Assembly (NCBI RefSeq): GCF_051014685.1 | Contig: NW_027478717.1 | Span: forward strand, 558,001-622,000 | Source: Ptiloglossa arizonensis | Lineage: Eukaryota; Arthropoda; Insecta; Hymenoptera; Colletidae | Direction: 5' to 3' | Length of the DNA stretch: 64,000 nt | In this document: positions 23,216 through 36,482 of the stretch, piece after piece | How positions within the stretch are numbered: the first letter of the stretch is position 1 | How the letters are laid out: each line of letters begins with the position of its first letter | Notes under the pieces: generated by a model | Seen by the model: only the letters and a program-made list of their open reading frames with translations | Told to the model about the DNA's origin: nothing | Databases searched by the model: none | Made by a program: the position numbers and the translations under genes

Positions 23216-25530
23216 TATGGGAGTTTGAAGCCAAGAAATGGTTGAGAAGGCAAAAGATTTTTCACAATTCTGCTGCTCCAAACGCTTAACCAGAATGGCT
23301 TTGGGAAAAAATACGCATATCGTTATAATCGGGCGAGTTTCTACTTTCAGACGCAGCAGGAATTTTTGGGTTTGGTCAATCCGTTCGCGAGATATGGGAG
23401 TTTGAAGCCAAGAAATGGTTGGGAATGCAAACAATTTTTCGCTATTCTGCTGCTCCAAACTCTTAACCAGAATAGGCTATTGAAAAAATACACATACCGT
23501 TGTAATCGGGCGAGTTTCTACTTTCACACGCAACAGGAATTTTTGGGTTAGGTCTATCCGTTCGCGAGATATGGGAGTTTGAAGCCAAGAAATGGTTGAG
23601 AAAGCATACAATTTTTGGTAATTCTGCTGATCCAAACCCTTATCCAGAATGCCCTAGGGAAAAAATATACATACCGCTGTAGTCGGGCGAGTTTATACTT
23701 TCAGATGCAATAGGAATTTTTGGGTTAGGTCCATCCGTTCGCTAGATATGGCAGTTTGAAGCCAAGAAATGGTTGAGACGGCAAAAAATTTTTCGCAATT
23801 CTGCTGCTCCAAACGCTTAACCAGAATGGCCTAGGGAAAAAATACACATACCGTTGTAATCGGGCGAGTTTCTACTTTCAGACGCAACAGGAACTTTTGG
23901 GTTAGGTCAATCCGTTCGCGTGATATGGGAGTTTGAAGCCAAGAAATGGTTTAGAAGGCAAAAAATTTTTCGCAATTCTGCTGCTCCAAACGCTTAACCA
24001 GAATGGCCTAGGGAAAAAATACACATACTGTTGTAATCGGCGAGTTTCTACTTTCAGGTGCAACAGGAATTTTTGGGTTAGGTCAATCCGTTCGCGATAT
24101 ATGGGAGTTTGAAACCAAGAAATGGTTGAGAAGGCAAAAAATTTTTCGCAATTCTGCTGCTCCAAACGCTTAACCAGAATTGCCTAGGGAAAAAATACAC
24201 ATACCGCTGTAATCGGGCGAGTTTCTACTTTCAGATGCAATAGGAATTTTTGGGTTAGGTCAATCCGTTCGCGAGATATGGGAGTTTGAAGCCAAGAAAT
24301 GGTTGAGAAGGTAAAACATTTTTTGCAATTCTGCTGCTCCAAACGCTTAACCAGAATGCCCTAGGGAAAAAATACGCATATCGTTATAATCGGGCGAGTT
24401 CCTACTTTCAGACGCAGCAGGAATTTTTGGGTTTGGTCAATCCGTTCGCGAGATATGGGACTTTGAAGCTAAGAAATGGTTGAGAAGACAACAAATTTTT
24501 CGCAATTCTGCTGCTCCAAACGCTTAACCAGAATGGGCTAGGGAAAAAATACACGTACCGTTGTAATCGGGCGAGTTTCTACTTTCACACGCAACAGGAA
24601 TTTTTGGGTTAGGTCAATCCGTCCGCGAGATATGGGAGTTTGAAGCCAAGAAATGGTTGAGAAGACAAAAAATTTTTCGCAATTCTGCTGCTCCAAACGC
24701 TTAACCAGAATGGCCTATGGAAAAAATACAAATACCGTTGTAATCGGGCGAGTTTCTACTTTCAGATGCAACAGGAATTTTTGGGTTCGGTCAATCCGTT
24801 CGCGAGATATGGGAGTTTGAAGCCAAGAAATGGTTGAGAAGACAAAAAATTTTTCGCAATTCTGCTGCTCCAAACGCTTAACCAGAATGGCCTATGGAAA
24901 AAATACACATACCGTTGTAATCGGGTGAGTTTCTACTTTCAGATGCAACAGGAATTTTTGGGTTAGGTCAATCCGTTCGCGAGATATGGGAGTTTGAAGC
25001 CAAGAAATGGTTGAGAAGGCAAAAAATTTTTCGCAATTCTGCTGCTCCAAACGCTTAACCGGAATAGCCTAGGGAAAAAATACACATACCGCTGTAATCG
25101 GGCGAGTTTCTACTTTCAGATGCAACAGGAATTTTGGGTTAGGTCAATCCGTTCGCGAGATATGGGAGTTTGAAGCCAAGAAATGGTTGAGAAGGCAAAA
25201 AATTTTTCGCAATTCTGCTGCTCCAAACGCTTAACCAGAATGGCCTAGGGAGAAAATACGCATACCGTTGTAATCGGGCGAGTTTCTACTTTCAGATGCA
25301 ATAGGAATTTTTGGGATAGATCAAACCGTTCGCGAGATATGAGACTTTGAAGCCAAGAAATGGTTGAGAAGGCAAAAAATTTTTCGCAATTCTGCTGCTC
25401 CAAACGCTTAACCAGAATGGCCTAGGGAAAAAATACACATACCGTTGTAATCGGGCGAGTTTCTACTTTCAGATGCAATAGGAAATTTTGGGTTACGTCA
25501 ATCCGTTCGCGAGGTATGGGAGTTTGAAGC
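23216..25530 (+). repeat. 13-monomer HOR, unit 3
   Basis: Third copy at +2,299 bp; it agrees with unit 2 until position 25,531, where gaagctaag replaces gaagccaag. The complete three-unit array is therefore 18,618-25,530. It is the cleanest simple tandem HOR in the left half. Confidence 0.92.
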
Positions 25531-28500
25531 TAAGAAATGGTTGAGAAGACAACAAATTTTTCGCAATTCTGCTGCTCCAAACGCTTAACCAGAATGGGCT
25601 AGGGAAAAAATACACGTACCGCTGTAATCGGGCGAGATTCTACTTTCAGATGCAATAGGAATTTTTGGGTTAGGTCAATCCGTTCGCGAGATATGAGACT
25701 TTGAAGCCAAGAAATGGTTGAGAAGGCAAAAAATTTTTCGCAATTCTGCTGTTCCAAACGCTTAAGCAGAATGGCCTAGGGAAAAAATACACATACCGTT
25801 GTAATCGGGCGAGTTTCTACTTTCAGATGCAACAGGAATTTTTGGGTTAGGTCAATCCGTTCGCGAGATATGGGAGTTTGAAGCCAAGAAATGGTTGAGA
25901 AGACAAAAAATTTTTCGCAATTCTGCTGCTCCAAACGCTTAACCAGAATGGCCTATGGAAAAAATACACATACCGTTGTAATCGGGTGAGTTTCTACTTT
26001 CAGATGCAACAGGAATTTTTGGGTTAGGTCAATCCGTTCGCGAGATATGGGAGTTTGAAGCCAAGAAATGGTTGAGAAGGCAAAAAATTTTTCGCAATTC
26101 TGCTGCTCCAAACGCTTAACCGGAATGGCCTAGGGAAAAAATACACATACCGCTGTAATCGGGCGAGTTTCTACTTTCAGATGCAACAGGAATTTTGGGT
26201 TAGGTCAATCCGTTCGCGAGATATGAGACTTTGAAGCCAAGAAATGGTTGAGAAGGCAAAAAATTTTTCGCAATTCTGCTGTTCCAAACGCTTAACCAGA
26301 ATGGCCTAGGGAAAAAATACACATACCGTTGTAATCGGGCGAGTTTCTACTTTCAGATGCAATAGGAAATTTTGGGTTACGTCAATCCGTTCGCGAGATA
26401 TGGGAGTTTGAAGCTAAGAAATGGTTGAGAAGACAACAAATTTTTCGCACTTCTGCTGCTCCAAACGCTTAACCAGAATGGCCTAGGAAAAAAATACACA
26501 AACCGTTGTAATCGGGCGAGTTTCTACTTTCAGGTGCAATAGGAATTTTTGGGTTAGGTCAATCCGTTCGCGAGATATGGGAGTTTGAAGCTAAGAAATG
26601 GTTGAGAAGGCAAAAAATTTTTCGCAATTCTGCTGCTCCAAACGCTTAACCAGAATGGCCTATGGAAAAAATACAAATACCGTTGTAATCGGGCGAGTTT
26701 CTACTTTCAGATGCAATAGGAATTTTTGGGATAGATCAATCCGTTCGCGAGATATGAGACTTTGAAGCCAAGAAATGGTTGAGAAGGCAAAAAATTTTTC
26801 GCAATTCTGCTGCTCCAAACGCTTAACCAGAATGGCCTATGGAAAAAATACAAATACCGTTGTAATCGGGCGAGTTTCTACTTTCAGATGCAACAGGAAT
26901 TTTTGGGTTAGGTCAATCCGTTCGCGAGATATGGGAGTTTGAAGCCAAGAAATGGTTGAGAAGACAAAAAATTTTTCGCAATTCTGCTGCTCCAAACGCT
27001 TAACCAGAATGGCCTATGGAAAAAATACACATACCGTTGTAATCGGGTGAGTTTCTACTTTCAGATGCAACAGGAATTTTTGGGTTAGGTCAATCCGTTC
27101 GCGAGATATGGGAGTTTGAAGCCAAGAAATGGTTGAGAAGGCAAAAAATTTTTCGCAATTCTGCTGCTCCAAACGCTTAACCGGAATGGCCTAGGGAAAA
27201 AATACACATACCGCTGTAATCGGGCGAGTTTCTACTTTCAGATGCAACAGGAATTTTGGGTTAGGTCAATCCGTTCGCGAGATATGGGAGTTTGAAGCCA
27301 AGAAATGGTTGAGAAGGCAAAAAATTTTTCGCAATTCTGCTGCTCCAAACGCTTAACCAGAATGGCCTAGGGAGAAAATACACATACCGTTGTAATCGGG
27401 CGAGTTTCTACTTTCAGATGCAATAGGAATTTTTGGGATAGATCAATCCGTTCGCGAGATATGAGACTTTGAAGCCAAGAAATGGTTGAGAAGGCAAAAA
27501 ATTTTTCGCAATTCTGCTGCTCCAAACGCTTAACCAGAATGGCCTAGGGAAAAAATACACATACCGTTGTAATCGGGCGAGTTTCTACTTTCAGATGCAA
27601 TAGGAAATTTTGGGTTACGTCAATCCGTTCGCGAGGTATGGGAGTTTGAAGCTAAGAAATGGTTGAGAAGACAACAAATTTTTCGCAATTCTGCTGCTCC
27701 AAACGCTTAACCAGAATGGGCTAGGGAAAAAATACACGTACCGCTGTAATCGGGCGAGATTCTACTTTCAGATGCAATAGGAATTTTTGGGTTAGGTCAA
27801 TCCGTTCGCGAGATATGAGACTTTGAAGCCAAGAAATGGTTGAGAAGGCAAAAAATTTTTCGCAATTCTGCTGTTCCAAACGCTTAAGCAGAATGGCCTA
27901 GGGAAAAAATACACATACCGTTGTAATCGGGCGAGTTTCTACTTTCAGATGCAATAGGAAATTTTGAGTTACGTCAATCCGTTCGCGTGATATGGGAGTT
28001 TGAAGCTAAGAAATGGTTGAGAAGACAACAAATTTTTCGCAATTCTGCTGCTCCAAACGCTTAACCAGAATGGGCTAGGGAAAAAATACACGTACCGCTG
28101 TAATCGGGCGAGATTCTACTTTCAGATGCAATAGGAATTTTTGGGTTAGTTCAATCCGTTCGCGAGATATGAGACTTTGAAGCCAAGAAATGGTTGAGAA
28201 GGCACAAAATTTTTCGCAATTCTGCTGTTCCAAACGCTTAACCAGAATGGCCTAGGGAAAAAATACACATACCCTTGTAATCGGGCGAGTTTCTACTTTC
28301 AGATGCAATAGGAAATTTTGGGTTACGTCAATCCGTTCGCGAGATATGGGAGTTTGAAGCTAAGAAATGGTTGAGAAGACAACAAATTTTTCGCACTTCT
28401 GCTGCTCCAAACGCTTAACCAGAATGGCCTAGGAAAAAAATACACAAACCGTTGTAATCGGGCGAGTTTCCACTTTCAGGTGCAATAGGAATTTTTGGGT

Positions 28501-29090
28501 TAGGTCAATCCGTTCGCGAGATATGGGAGTTTGAAGCTAAGAAATGGTTGAGAAGGCAAAAAATTTTTCGCAATTCTGCTGCTCCAAACGCTTAACCAGA
28601 ATGGCCTATGGAAAAAATACAAATACCGTTGTAATCGGGCGAGTTTCTACTTTCAGATGCAATAGGAATTTTTGGGATAGATCAATCCGTTCGCGAGATA
28701 TGAGACTTTGAAGCCAAGAAATGGTTGAGAAGGCAAAAAATTTTTCGCACTTCTGCTGCTCCAAACGCTTAACCAGAATGGCCTAGGAAAAAAATACACA
28801 AACCGTTGTAATCGGGCGAGTTTCTACTTTCAGGTGCAATAGGAATTTTTGGGTTAGGTCAATCCGTTCGCGAGATGTGGGAGTTTGAAGCTAAGAAATG
28901 GTTGAGAAGGCAAAAAATTTTTCGCAATTCTGCTGCTCCAAACGCTTAACCAGAATGGCCTATGGAAAAAATACAAATACCGTTGTAATCGGGCGAGTTT
29001 CTACTTTCAGATGCAACAGGAATTTTTGGGTTAGATCAATCCGTTCGCGAGATATGGGAGTTTGAAGCCAAGAAATGGTTGAGAAGGCAA
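25531..29090 (+). repeat. Mosaic of re-used blocks (2-, 6-, 11- and 12-monomer offsets)
   Basis: No single HOR period holds here. A block at about 24,800-25,820 recurs at 26,922-27,942 (2,122 bp, 12 monomers). A block of about 430 bp at 25,795-26,223 recurs at 26,856-27,284 (6 monomers). The cctaggaaaaaaatacacaaacc monomer at 26,482 recurs at 28,427 (11 monomers) and 28,781 (2 more). The gggcgagattctac monomer appears at 25,631, 27,753 and 28,107. Breakpoints are inside monomers and phase is always kept. Confidence 0.75.
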
Positions 29091-31320
29091 AACATTTTTC
29101 GCAATTCTGCTGCTCCAAACGCTTAACCAGAATGGCCTAGGGAAAAAATACGCATATCGTTATAATCGGGCGAGTTCCTACTTTCAGACGCAGCAGGAAT
29201 TTTCGGGTTTGGTCAATCCGTTCGCGAGATATGGGACTTTGAAGCTAAGAAATGCTTGAGAAGACAGCAAATTTTTCGCAATTCTGCTGCTCCAAACGCT
29301 TAACCAGAATGGGCTAGGGAAAAAATACACGTACCGTTGTAATCGGGCGAGTTTCTACTTTCACACGCAACAGGAATTTTTGGGTTAGGTCAATCCGTCC
29401 GCGAGATATGGGAGTTTGAAGCCAAGAAATGGTTGAGAAGACAAAAAATTTTTCGCAATTCTGCTGCTCCAAACGCTTAACCAGAATGGCCTATGGAAAA
29501 AATACAAATACCCTTGTAATCGGGCGAGTTTCTACTTTCAGGTGCAACAGGAATTTTTGGGTTAGGTCAATCCGTTCGTGAGAAATGGGAGTTTGAAGCC
29601 AAGAAATGGTTGAGAAGACAAACAATTTTTCGCAATTCTGCTGCTCCAAACGCTTAACCAGAATGGCCTATGGAAAAAATACACATACCGTTGTAATCGG
29701 GTGAGTTTCTACTTTCAGGTGCAACAGGAATTTTTGGGTTAGGTCAATCCGTTCGCGAGATATGGGAGTTTGAAGCCAAGAAATGGTTGAGAAGGCAAAA
29801 AATTTTTCGCAATTCTGCTGCTCCAAACGCTTAACCGGAATGGCCTAGGGAAAAAATACACATACCGCTGTAATCGGGCGAGTTTCTACTTTCAGATGCA
29901 ACAGGAATTTTGGGTTAGGTCAATCCGTTCGCGAGATATGGGAGTTTGAAGCCAAGAAATGGTTGAGAAGGCAAAAAATTTTTCGCAATTCTGCTGCTCC
30001 AAACGCTTAACCAGAATGGCCTAGGGAAAAAATACACATACCGTTGTAACCGGGCGAGTTTCTACTTTCAGATGCAATAGGAATTTTTGGGTTAGGTCAT
30101 TCCGTTCGCGAGATATGGGAGTTTGAAGCCAAGAAATGGTTGAGAAGGCAAAAAATTTTTCGCAATTCTGCTGCTCCAAACGCTTAACCAGCATGGCCTA
30201 TGGAGAAAATACACATACCGTTGTAATCGGGCGAGTTTCTACTTTCAGATGCAATAGGAATTTTTGGGATAGGTCAATCCGTTCGCGAGATATGAGACTT
30301 TGAAGCCAAGAAATGGTTGAGAAGGCAAAAAATTTTTCGCAATTCTGCTGCTACAAACGCTTAACCAGAATGGCCTAGGGAAAAAATACACATACCGTTG
30401 TAATCGGGCGAGTTTCTACTTTCAGATGCAATAGGAATTTTTGGGTTAGGTCAATCCGTTCGCGAGATATGGGAGTTTGAAGCTAAGAAATGGTTGAGAA
30501 GGCAAAAAATTTTTCGCAATTCTGCTGCTCCAAACGCTTAACCAGAATGGCCTATGGAAAAAATACACATACCGTTGTAATCGGGCGAGTTTCTACTTTC
30601 AGATGCAACAGGAATTTTTGGGTTAGGTCAATCCGTCCGCGAGATATGGGAGTTTGAAGCCAAGAAATGGTTGAGAAGACAAAAAATGTTTCGCAATTCT
30701 GATGCTCCAAACGCTTAACCAGAATGGCCTATGGAAAAAATACACATACCGTTGTAATCGGGCGAGTTTCTACTTTCAGATGCAACAGGAATTTTTGGGT
30801 AAGGTCATTCCGTTCGCGAGATATGGGAGTTTGAAGCCAAGAAATGGTTGAGAACACAAAAAATTTTTCGCAATTCGTCTGCTCCAAACGCTTAACCAGA
30901 ATGGCCTATGGAAAAAATACACATACCGTTGTAATCGGGTGAGTTTCTACTTTCAGATGCAACAGGAATTTTTGGGTTAGGTCAATCCGTTCGCGAGATA
31001 TGGGAGTTTGAAGCCAAGAAATGGTTGAGAAGGCACAAAATTTTTCGCAATTCTGCTGCTCCAAACGCTTAACCAGAATGGCCTAGGGAAAAAATATACA
31101 TACCCCTGTAATCGGGCGAGTTTCTACTTTCAGATGCAACAGGAATTTTTGGGTTAGGTCAATCCGTTCGCGAGATATGGGAGTTTGAATCCAAGAAATG
31201 GTTGAGAAGGCAAAAAATTTTTCGCAATTCTGCTGCTCCAAACGCTTAACCAGAATGGCCTAGGGAAAAAATACACATACCGTTGTAATCGGGCGAGTTT
31301 CTACTTTCAGATGCAATAGG
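29091..31320 (+). repeat. Satellite monomers related to the 13-mer HOR, then near-consensus monomers
   Basis: The start resembles the 19,7xx-20,4xx part of the 13-mer (cgcatatcgttataatcgggcgagttcctac split around 29,150-29,185, then gggctaggg and cacacgcaac monomers). After 29,880 the monomers are close to the general consensus with few private changes (tcattccg near 30,098, gcaattcgtctgctcc near 30,870, tacccctg near 31,103). No tandem HOR is evident and nothing but satellite is present. Confidence 0.75.
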
Positions 31321-34300
31321 AATTTTTGGGTTAGGTCAAGCCGTTCGCGAGATATGGGAGTTTGGAGCCAAGAAATGGTAGAGAAGGCAAAAAATTTTTC
31401 GCAATTCTGCTGCTCCAAACGCTTAACCAGAATGGCCTAGGGAAAAAATACACATACCGTTGTAATCGGGCGAGTTTCTACTTTCAGATGCAATAGGAAT
31501 TTTTGGGTTAGGTCAATCCGTTCGCGAGATATGAGACTTTGAAGCCAAGAAATGGTTGAGAAGGCAAAAAATTTTTCGCAATTCTGCTGTTCCAAACGCT
31601 TAACCAGAATGGCCTAGGGAAAAAATACACATACCGTTGTAATCGGGCGAGTTTCTACTTTCAAATGCAATAGGAATTTTTGGGTTAGGTCAAGCCGTTC
31701 GCGAGATATGGGAGTTTGAAGCCAAGAAATGGTAGAGAAGGCAAAAAATTTTTCGCAATTCTGCTGCTCCAAACGCTTAACCAGAATGGCCTATGGAAAA
31801 AATACACATACCGTTGTAATCGGGTGAGTTTCTACTTTCAGATGCAACAGGAATTTTTGGGTTAGGTCAAGCCGTTCGCGAGATATGGGAGTTTGAAGCC
31901 AAGAAATGGTAGAGAAGGCAACAAATTTTTCGCAATTCTGCTGCTCCAAACGCTTAACCAGAATGGGCTAGGGAAAAAATACACGTACCGTTGTAATCGG
32001 GCGAGTTTCTACTTTCACACGCAAGAGGAATTTTTGGGTTAGGTCAATCCGTCCGCGAGATATGGGAGTTTGAAGCCAAGAAATGGTTGAGAAGACAAAA
32101 AATTTTTCGCAATTCTGCTGCTCCAAACGCTTAACCAGAATGGCCTATGGAAAAGATACACATACCGTTGTAATCGGGCGAGTTTCTACTTTCAGATGCA
32201 ACAGGAATTTTTGGGTTAGGTCAATCCGTTCGCGAGATATGGGAGTTTGTAGCCAAGAAATGGTTGAGAAGACAAAAAATTTTTCGCAATTCTGCTGCTC
32301 CAAACGCTTAACCAGAATGGCCTAGGGAAAAAATACACATACCGTTGTAATCGGGCGAGTTTCTACTTTCAGATGCAATAGGAAATGTTGGGTTACGTCA
32401 ATCCGTTCGCGAGATATGGGAGTTTGAAGCTAAGAAATGGTTGAGAAGACAACAAATTTTTCGCACTTCTGCTGCTCCAAACGCTTAACCAGAATGGCCT
32501 AGGGAAAAAATACACATACCGTTGTAATCGGGCGAGTTTCTACTTTCAGATGCAATAGGAATTTTTGGGATAGGTCAGTCCGTTCGCGAGATATGAGACT
32601 TTGAAGCCAAGAAATGGTTGAGAAGGCAAAAAATTTTTCGCAATTCTGCTGCTCCAAACGCTTAACCAGAATGGCCTAGGGAAAAAATACACATACCGTT
32701 GTAATCGAGCGAGCTTCTACTTTCAGATGCAATAGGAAATTTTGGGTTACGTCAATCCGTTCGCGAGGTATGGGGGTTTGAAGCTAAGAAATGGTTGAGA
32801 AGACAACAAATTTTTCGCAATTCTGCTGCTCCAAACGCTTAACCAGAATGGGCTAGGGAAAAAATACACGTACCGTTGTAATCGGGCGAGTTTCTACTTT
32901 CACACGCAAGAGGAATTATTGGGTTAGGTCAATCCGTCCGCGAGATATGGGAGTTTGAAGCCAAGAAATGGTTGAGAAGACAAAAAATTTTTCGCAATTC
33001 TGCTGCTCCAAACGCTTAACCAGAATGGCTATGGAAAAAATACACATACCGTTGTAATCGGGCGAGTTTCTACAGTCAGATGCAGCAGGAATTTTTGGGT
33101 TAGGTCAATCCGTTCGCGAGATATGGGAGTTTGAAGCCAGGAAATGGTTGAGAAGGCAAAAAATTTTTCGCAATTCTGCTGCTCCAAACGCTTAACCAGA
33201 ATGGCCTAGGGAAAAAATACACATACCGTTGTAATCGGGCGAGTTTCTACTTTCAGATGAAATAGGAATTTTTGGGTTAGGTCAAGCCGTTCGCGAGATA
33301 TGGGAGTTTGAAGCCAAGAAATGGTAGAGAAGGCAAAAAATTTTTCGCAATTCTGCTGCTCCAAACGCTTAACCAGAATGGCCTAGGGAAAAAATACACA
33401 TACCGTTGTAATCGGGCGAGTTTCTACTTTCAGATGCAATAGGAAATGTTGGGTTACGTCAATCCGTTCGCGAGATATGGGAGTTTGAAGCTAAGAAATG
33501 GTTGAGAAGACAACAAATTTTTCGCACTTCTGCTGCTCCAAACGCTTAACCAGAATGGCCTAGGGAAAAAATACACATACCGTTGTAATCGGGCGAGTTT
33601 CTACTTTCAGATGCAATAGGAATTTTTGGGATAGGTCAATCCGTTCGCGAGATATGAGACTTTGAAGCCAAGAAATGGTTGAGAAGGCAAAAAATTTTAC
33701 GCAATTCTGCTGCTCCAAACGCTTAACCAGAATGGCCTAGGGAAAAAATACACATACCGTTGTAATCGGGCGAGTTTCTACTTTCAGATGCAATAGGAAA
33801 TTTTGGGTTACGTCAATCCGTTCGCGAGGTATGGGAGTTTGAAGCTAAGAAATGGTTGAGAAGACAACAAATTTTTCGCAATTCTGCTGCTCCAAACGCT
33901 TAACCAGAATGGGCTAGGGAAAAAATACTCGTACCCTTGTAATCGGGCGAGTTTCTACTTTCACACGCAACAGGAATTTTTGGGTTAGGTCAATCCGTCC
34001 GCGAGATATGGGAGTTTGAAGCCAAGAAATGGTTGAGAAGGCAAAAAATTTTTCGCAATTCTGCTGCTCCAAACGCTTAACCAGAATGGCCTAGGGAAAA
34101 AATACACATACCGTTGTAATCGAGCGAGTTTCTACTTTCAGATGCAATAGGAAATTTTGGGTTACGTCAATCCGTTCGCGAGGTATGGGGGTTTGAAGCT
34201 AAGAAATGGTTGAGAAGACAACAAATTTTTCGCAATTCTGCTGCTCCAAACGCTTAACCAGAATGGGCTAGGGAAAAAATACACGTACCGTTGTAATCGG

Positions 34301-34580
34301 GCGAGTTTCTACTTTCACACGCAAGAGGAATTATTGGGTTAGGTCAATCCGTCCGCGAGATATGGGAGTTTGAAGCCAAGAAATGGTTGAGAAGACAAAA
34401 AATTTTTCGCAATTCTGCTGCTCCAAACGCTTAACCAGAGTGGCCTATGGAAAAAATACACATACCGTTGTAATCGGGCGAGTTTCTACTTTCAGATGCA
34501 GCAGGAATTTTTGGGTTAGGTCAATCCGTTCGCGAGATATGGGAGTTTGAAGCCAAGAAATGGTTGAGAAGGCAAAAAAT
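31321..34580 (+). repeat. Mosaic with 6- and 8-monomer re-use
   Basis: The marker ggaaatgttgggttacg at 32,381 recurs at 33,442 (1,061 bp, about 6 monomers). The monomer with aggtatgggggtttgaagc at 32,766 recurs at 34,181 (1,415 bp) and 35,597 (1,416 bp, 8 monomers). New variants first seen here become frequent to the right: gtcaagccg, tggtagagaaggc, cacacgcaagagg, agatgaaatagg and aggaattattggg. Confidence 0.75.
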
Positions 34581-34899
34581 TTTTCGCAATTCTGCTGCTC
34601 CAAACGCTTAACCAGAATGGCCTAGGAAAAAAATACACAAACCGTTGTAATCGGGCGAGTTTCTACTTTCAGGTGAAATAGGAATTTTTGGGTTAGGTCT
34701 ATCCGTTCGCGAGATATGGGAGTTTGAAGCTAAGAAATGGTTGAGAAGGCAAAAAATTTTTCGCAATTCTGCTGCTCCAAACGCTTAACCAGAATGGCCT
34801 AGGGAAAAAATACACATACCGTTGTAATCGGGCGAGTTTCTACTTTCAGATGCAATAGGAATTTTTGGGATAGGTCAGTCCGTTCGCGAGATATGAGAC

Positions 34900-36482
34900 T
34901 TTGAAGCCAAGAAATGGTTGAGAAGGCAAAAAATTTTTCGCAATTCTGCTGCTCCAAACGCTTAACCAGAATGGCCTAGGGAAAAAATACACATACCGTT
35001 GTAATCGGGCGAGTTTCTACTTTCAGATGCAATAGGAAATTTTGGGTTACGTCAATCCGTTCGCGAGGTATGGGAGTTTGAAGCTAAGAAATGGTTGAGA
35101 AGACAACAAATTTTTCGCAATTCTGCTGCTCCAAACGCTTAACCAGAATGGGCTAGGGAAAAAATACACGTACCGTTGTAATCGGCCGAGTTTCTACTTT
35201 CACACGCAAGAGGAATTTTTGGGTTAGGTCAATCCGTCCGCGAGATATGGGAGTTTGAAGCCAAGAAATGGTTGAGAAGACAAAAAATTTTTCGCAATTC
35301 TGCTGCTCCAAACGCTTAACCAGAATGGCCTATGGAAAAAATACACATACCGTTGTAATCGGGCGAGTTTCTACTTTCAGATGCAACAGGAATTTTTGGG
35401 TTAGGTCAATCCGTTCGCGATATATGGGAGTTTGAAGCCAAGAAATGGTTGAGAAGGCAAAAAATTTTTCGCAATTCTGCTGCTCCAAACGCTTAACCAG
35501 AATGGCCTAGGGAAAAAATACACATACCGTTGTAATCGGGCGAGTTTCTACTTTCAGATGCAATAGGAAATTTTGGGTTACGTCAATCCGTTCGCGAGGT
35601 ATGGGGGTTTGAAGCTAAGAAATGGTTGAGAAGACAACAAATTTTTCGCAATTCTGCTGCTCCAAACGCTTAACCAGAATGGGCTAGGGAAAAAATACAC
35701 GTACCGTTGTAATCGGGCGAGTTTCTACTTTCACACGCAAGAGGAATTATTGGGTTAGGTCAATCCGTCCGCGAGATATGGGAGTTTGAAGCCAAGAAAT
35801 GGTTGAGAAGACAAAAAATTTTTCGCAATTCTGCTGCTCCAAACGCTTAACCAGAATGGCCTATGGAAAAAATACACATACCGTTGTAATCGGGCGAGTT
35901 TCTACTTTCAGATGCAACAGGAATTTTTGGGTTAGGTCAATCCGTTCGCGATATATGGGAGTTTGAAGCCAAGAAATGGTTGAGAAGGCAAAAAATTTTT
36001 CGCAATTCTGCTGCTCCAAACGCTTAACCAGAATGCCCTAGGGAAAAAATACACATACCGTTGTAATCGGGCGAGTTTCTACTTTCAGATGCAATAGGGA
36101 ATTTTGGGTTACGTCAATCCGTTCGCGAGGTATGGGGGTTTGAAGCTAAGAAATGGTTGAGAAGACAACAAATTTTTCGCAATTCTGCTGCTCCAAACGC
36201 TTAACCAGAATGGGCTAGGGAAAAAATACACGTACCGTTGTAATCGGGCGAGTTGCTACTTTCACACGCAAGAGGAATTATTGGGTTAGGTCAATCCGTC
36301 CGCGAGATATGGGAGTTTGAAGCCAAGAAATGGTTGAGAAGACAAAAAATTTTTCGCAATTCTGCTGCTCCAAACGCTTAACCAGAATGGCCTATGGAAA
36401 AAATACACATACCGTTGTAATCGGGCGAGTTTCTACTTTCAGATGCAACAGGAATTTTTGGGTTAGGTCAATCCGTTCGCGA
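34900..36482 (+). repeat. 531-bp trimer array, three copies
   Basis: A three-monomer unit repeats at 34,900, 35,431 and 35,962, ending at 36,482, where ttcgcgag replaces ttcgcgat. Each unit holds a ggaaattttgggttacg/gaggtatgg monomer, a gaagctaag/agacaacaaa/gggctaggg/cacgtacc monomer, and a gtccgcgag/agacaaaaaa/cctatgg monomer. The later copies carry gaggtatgggggtttg where the first has gaggtatgggagtttg. The array is duplicated at 42,510-44,092 in copy B. Confidence 0.85.
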
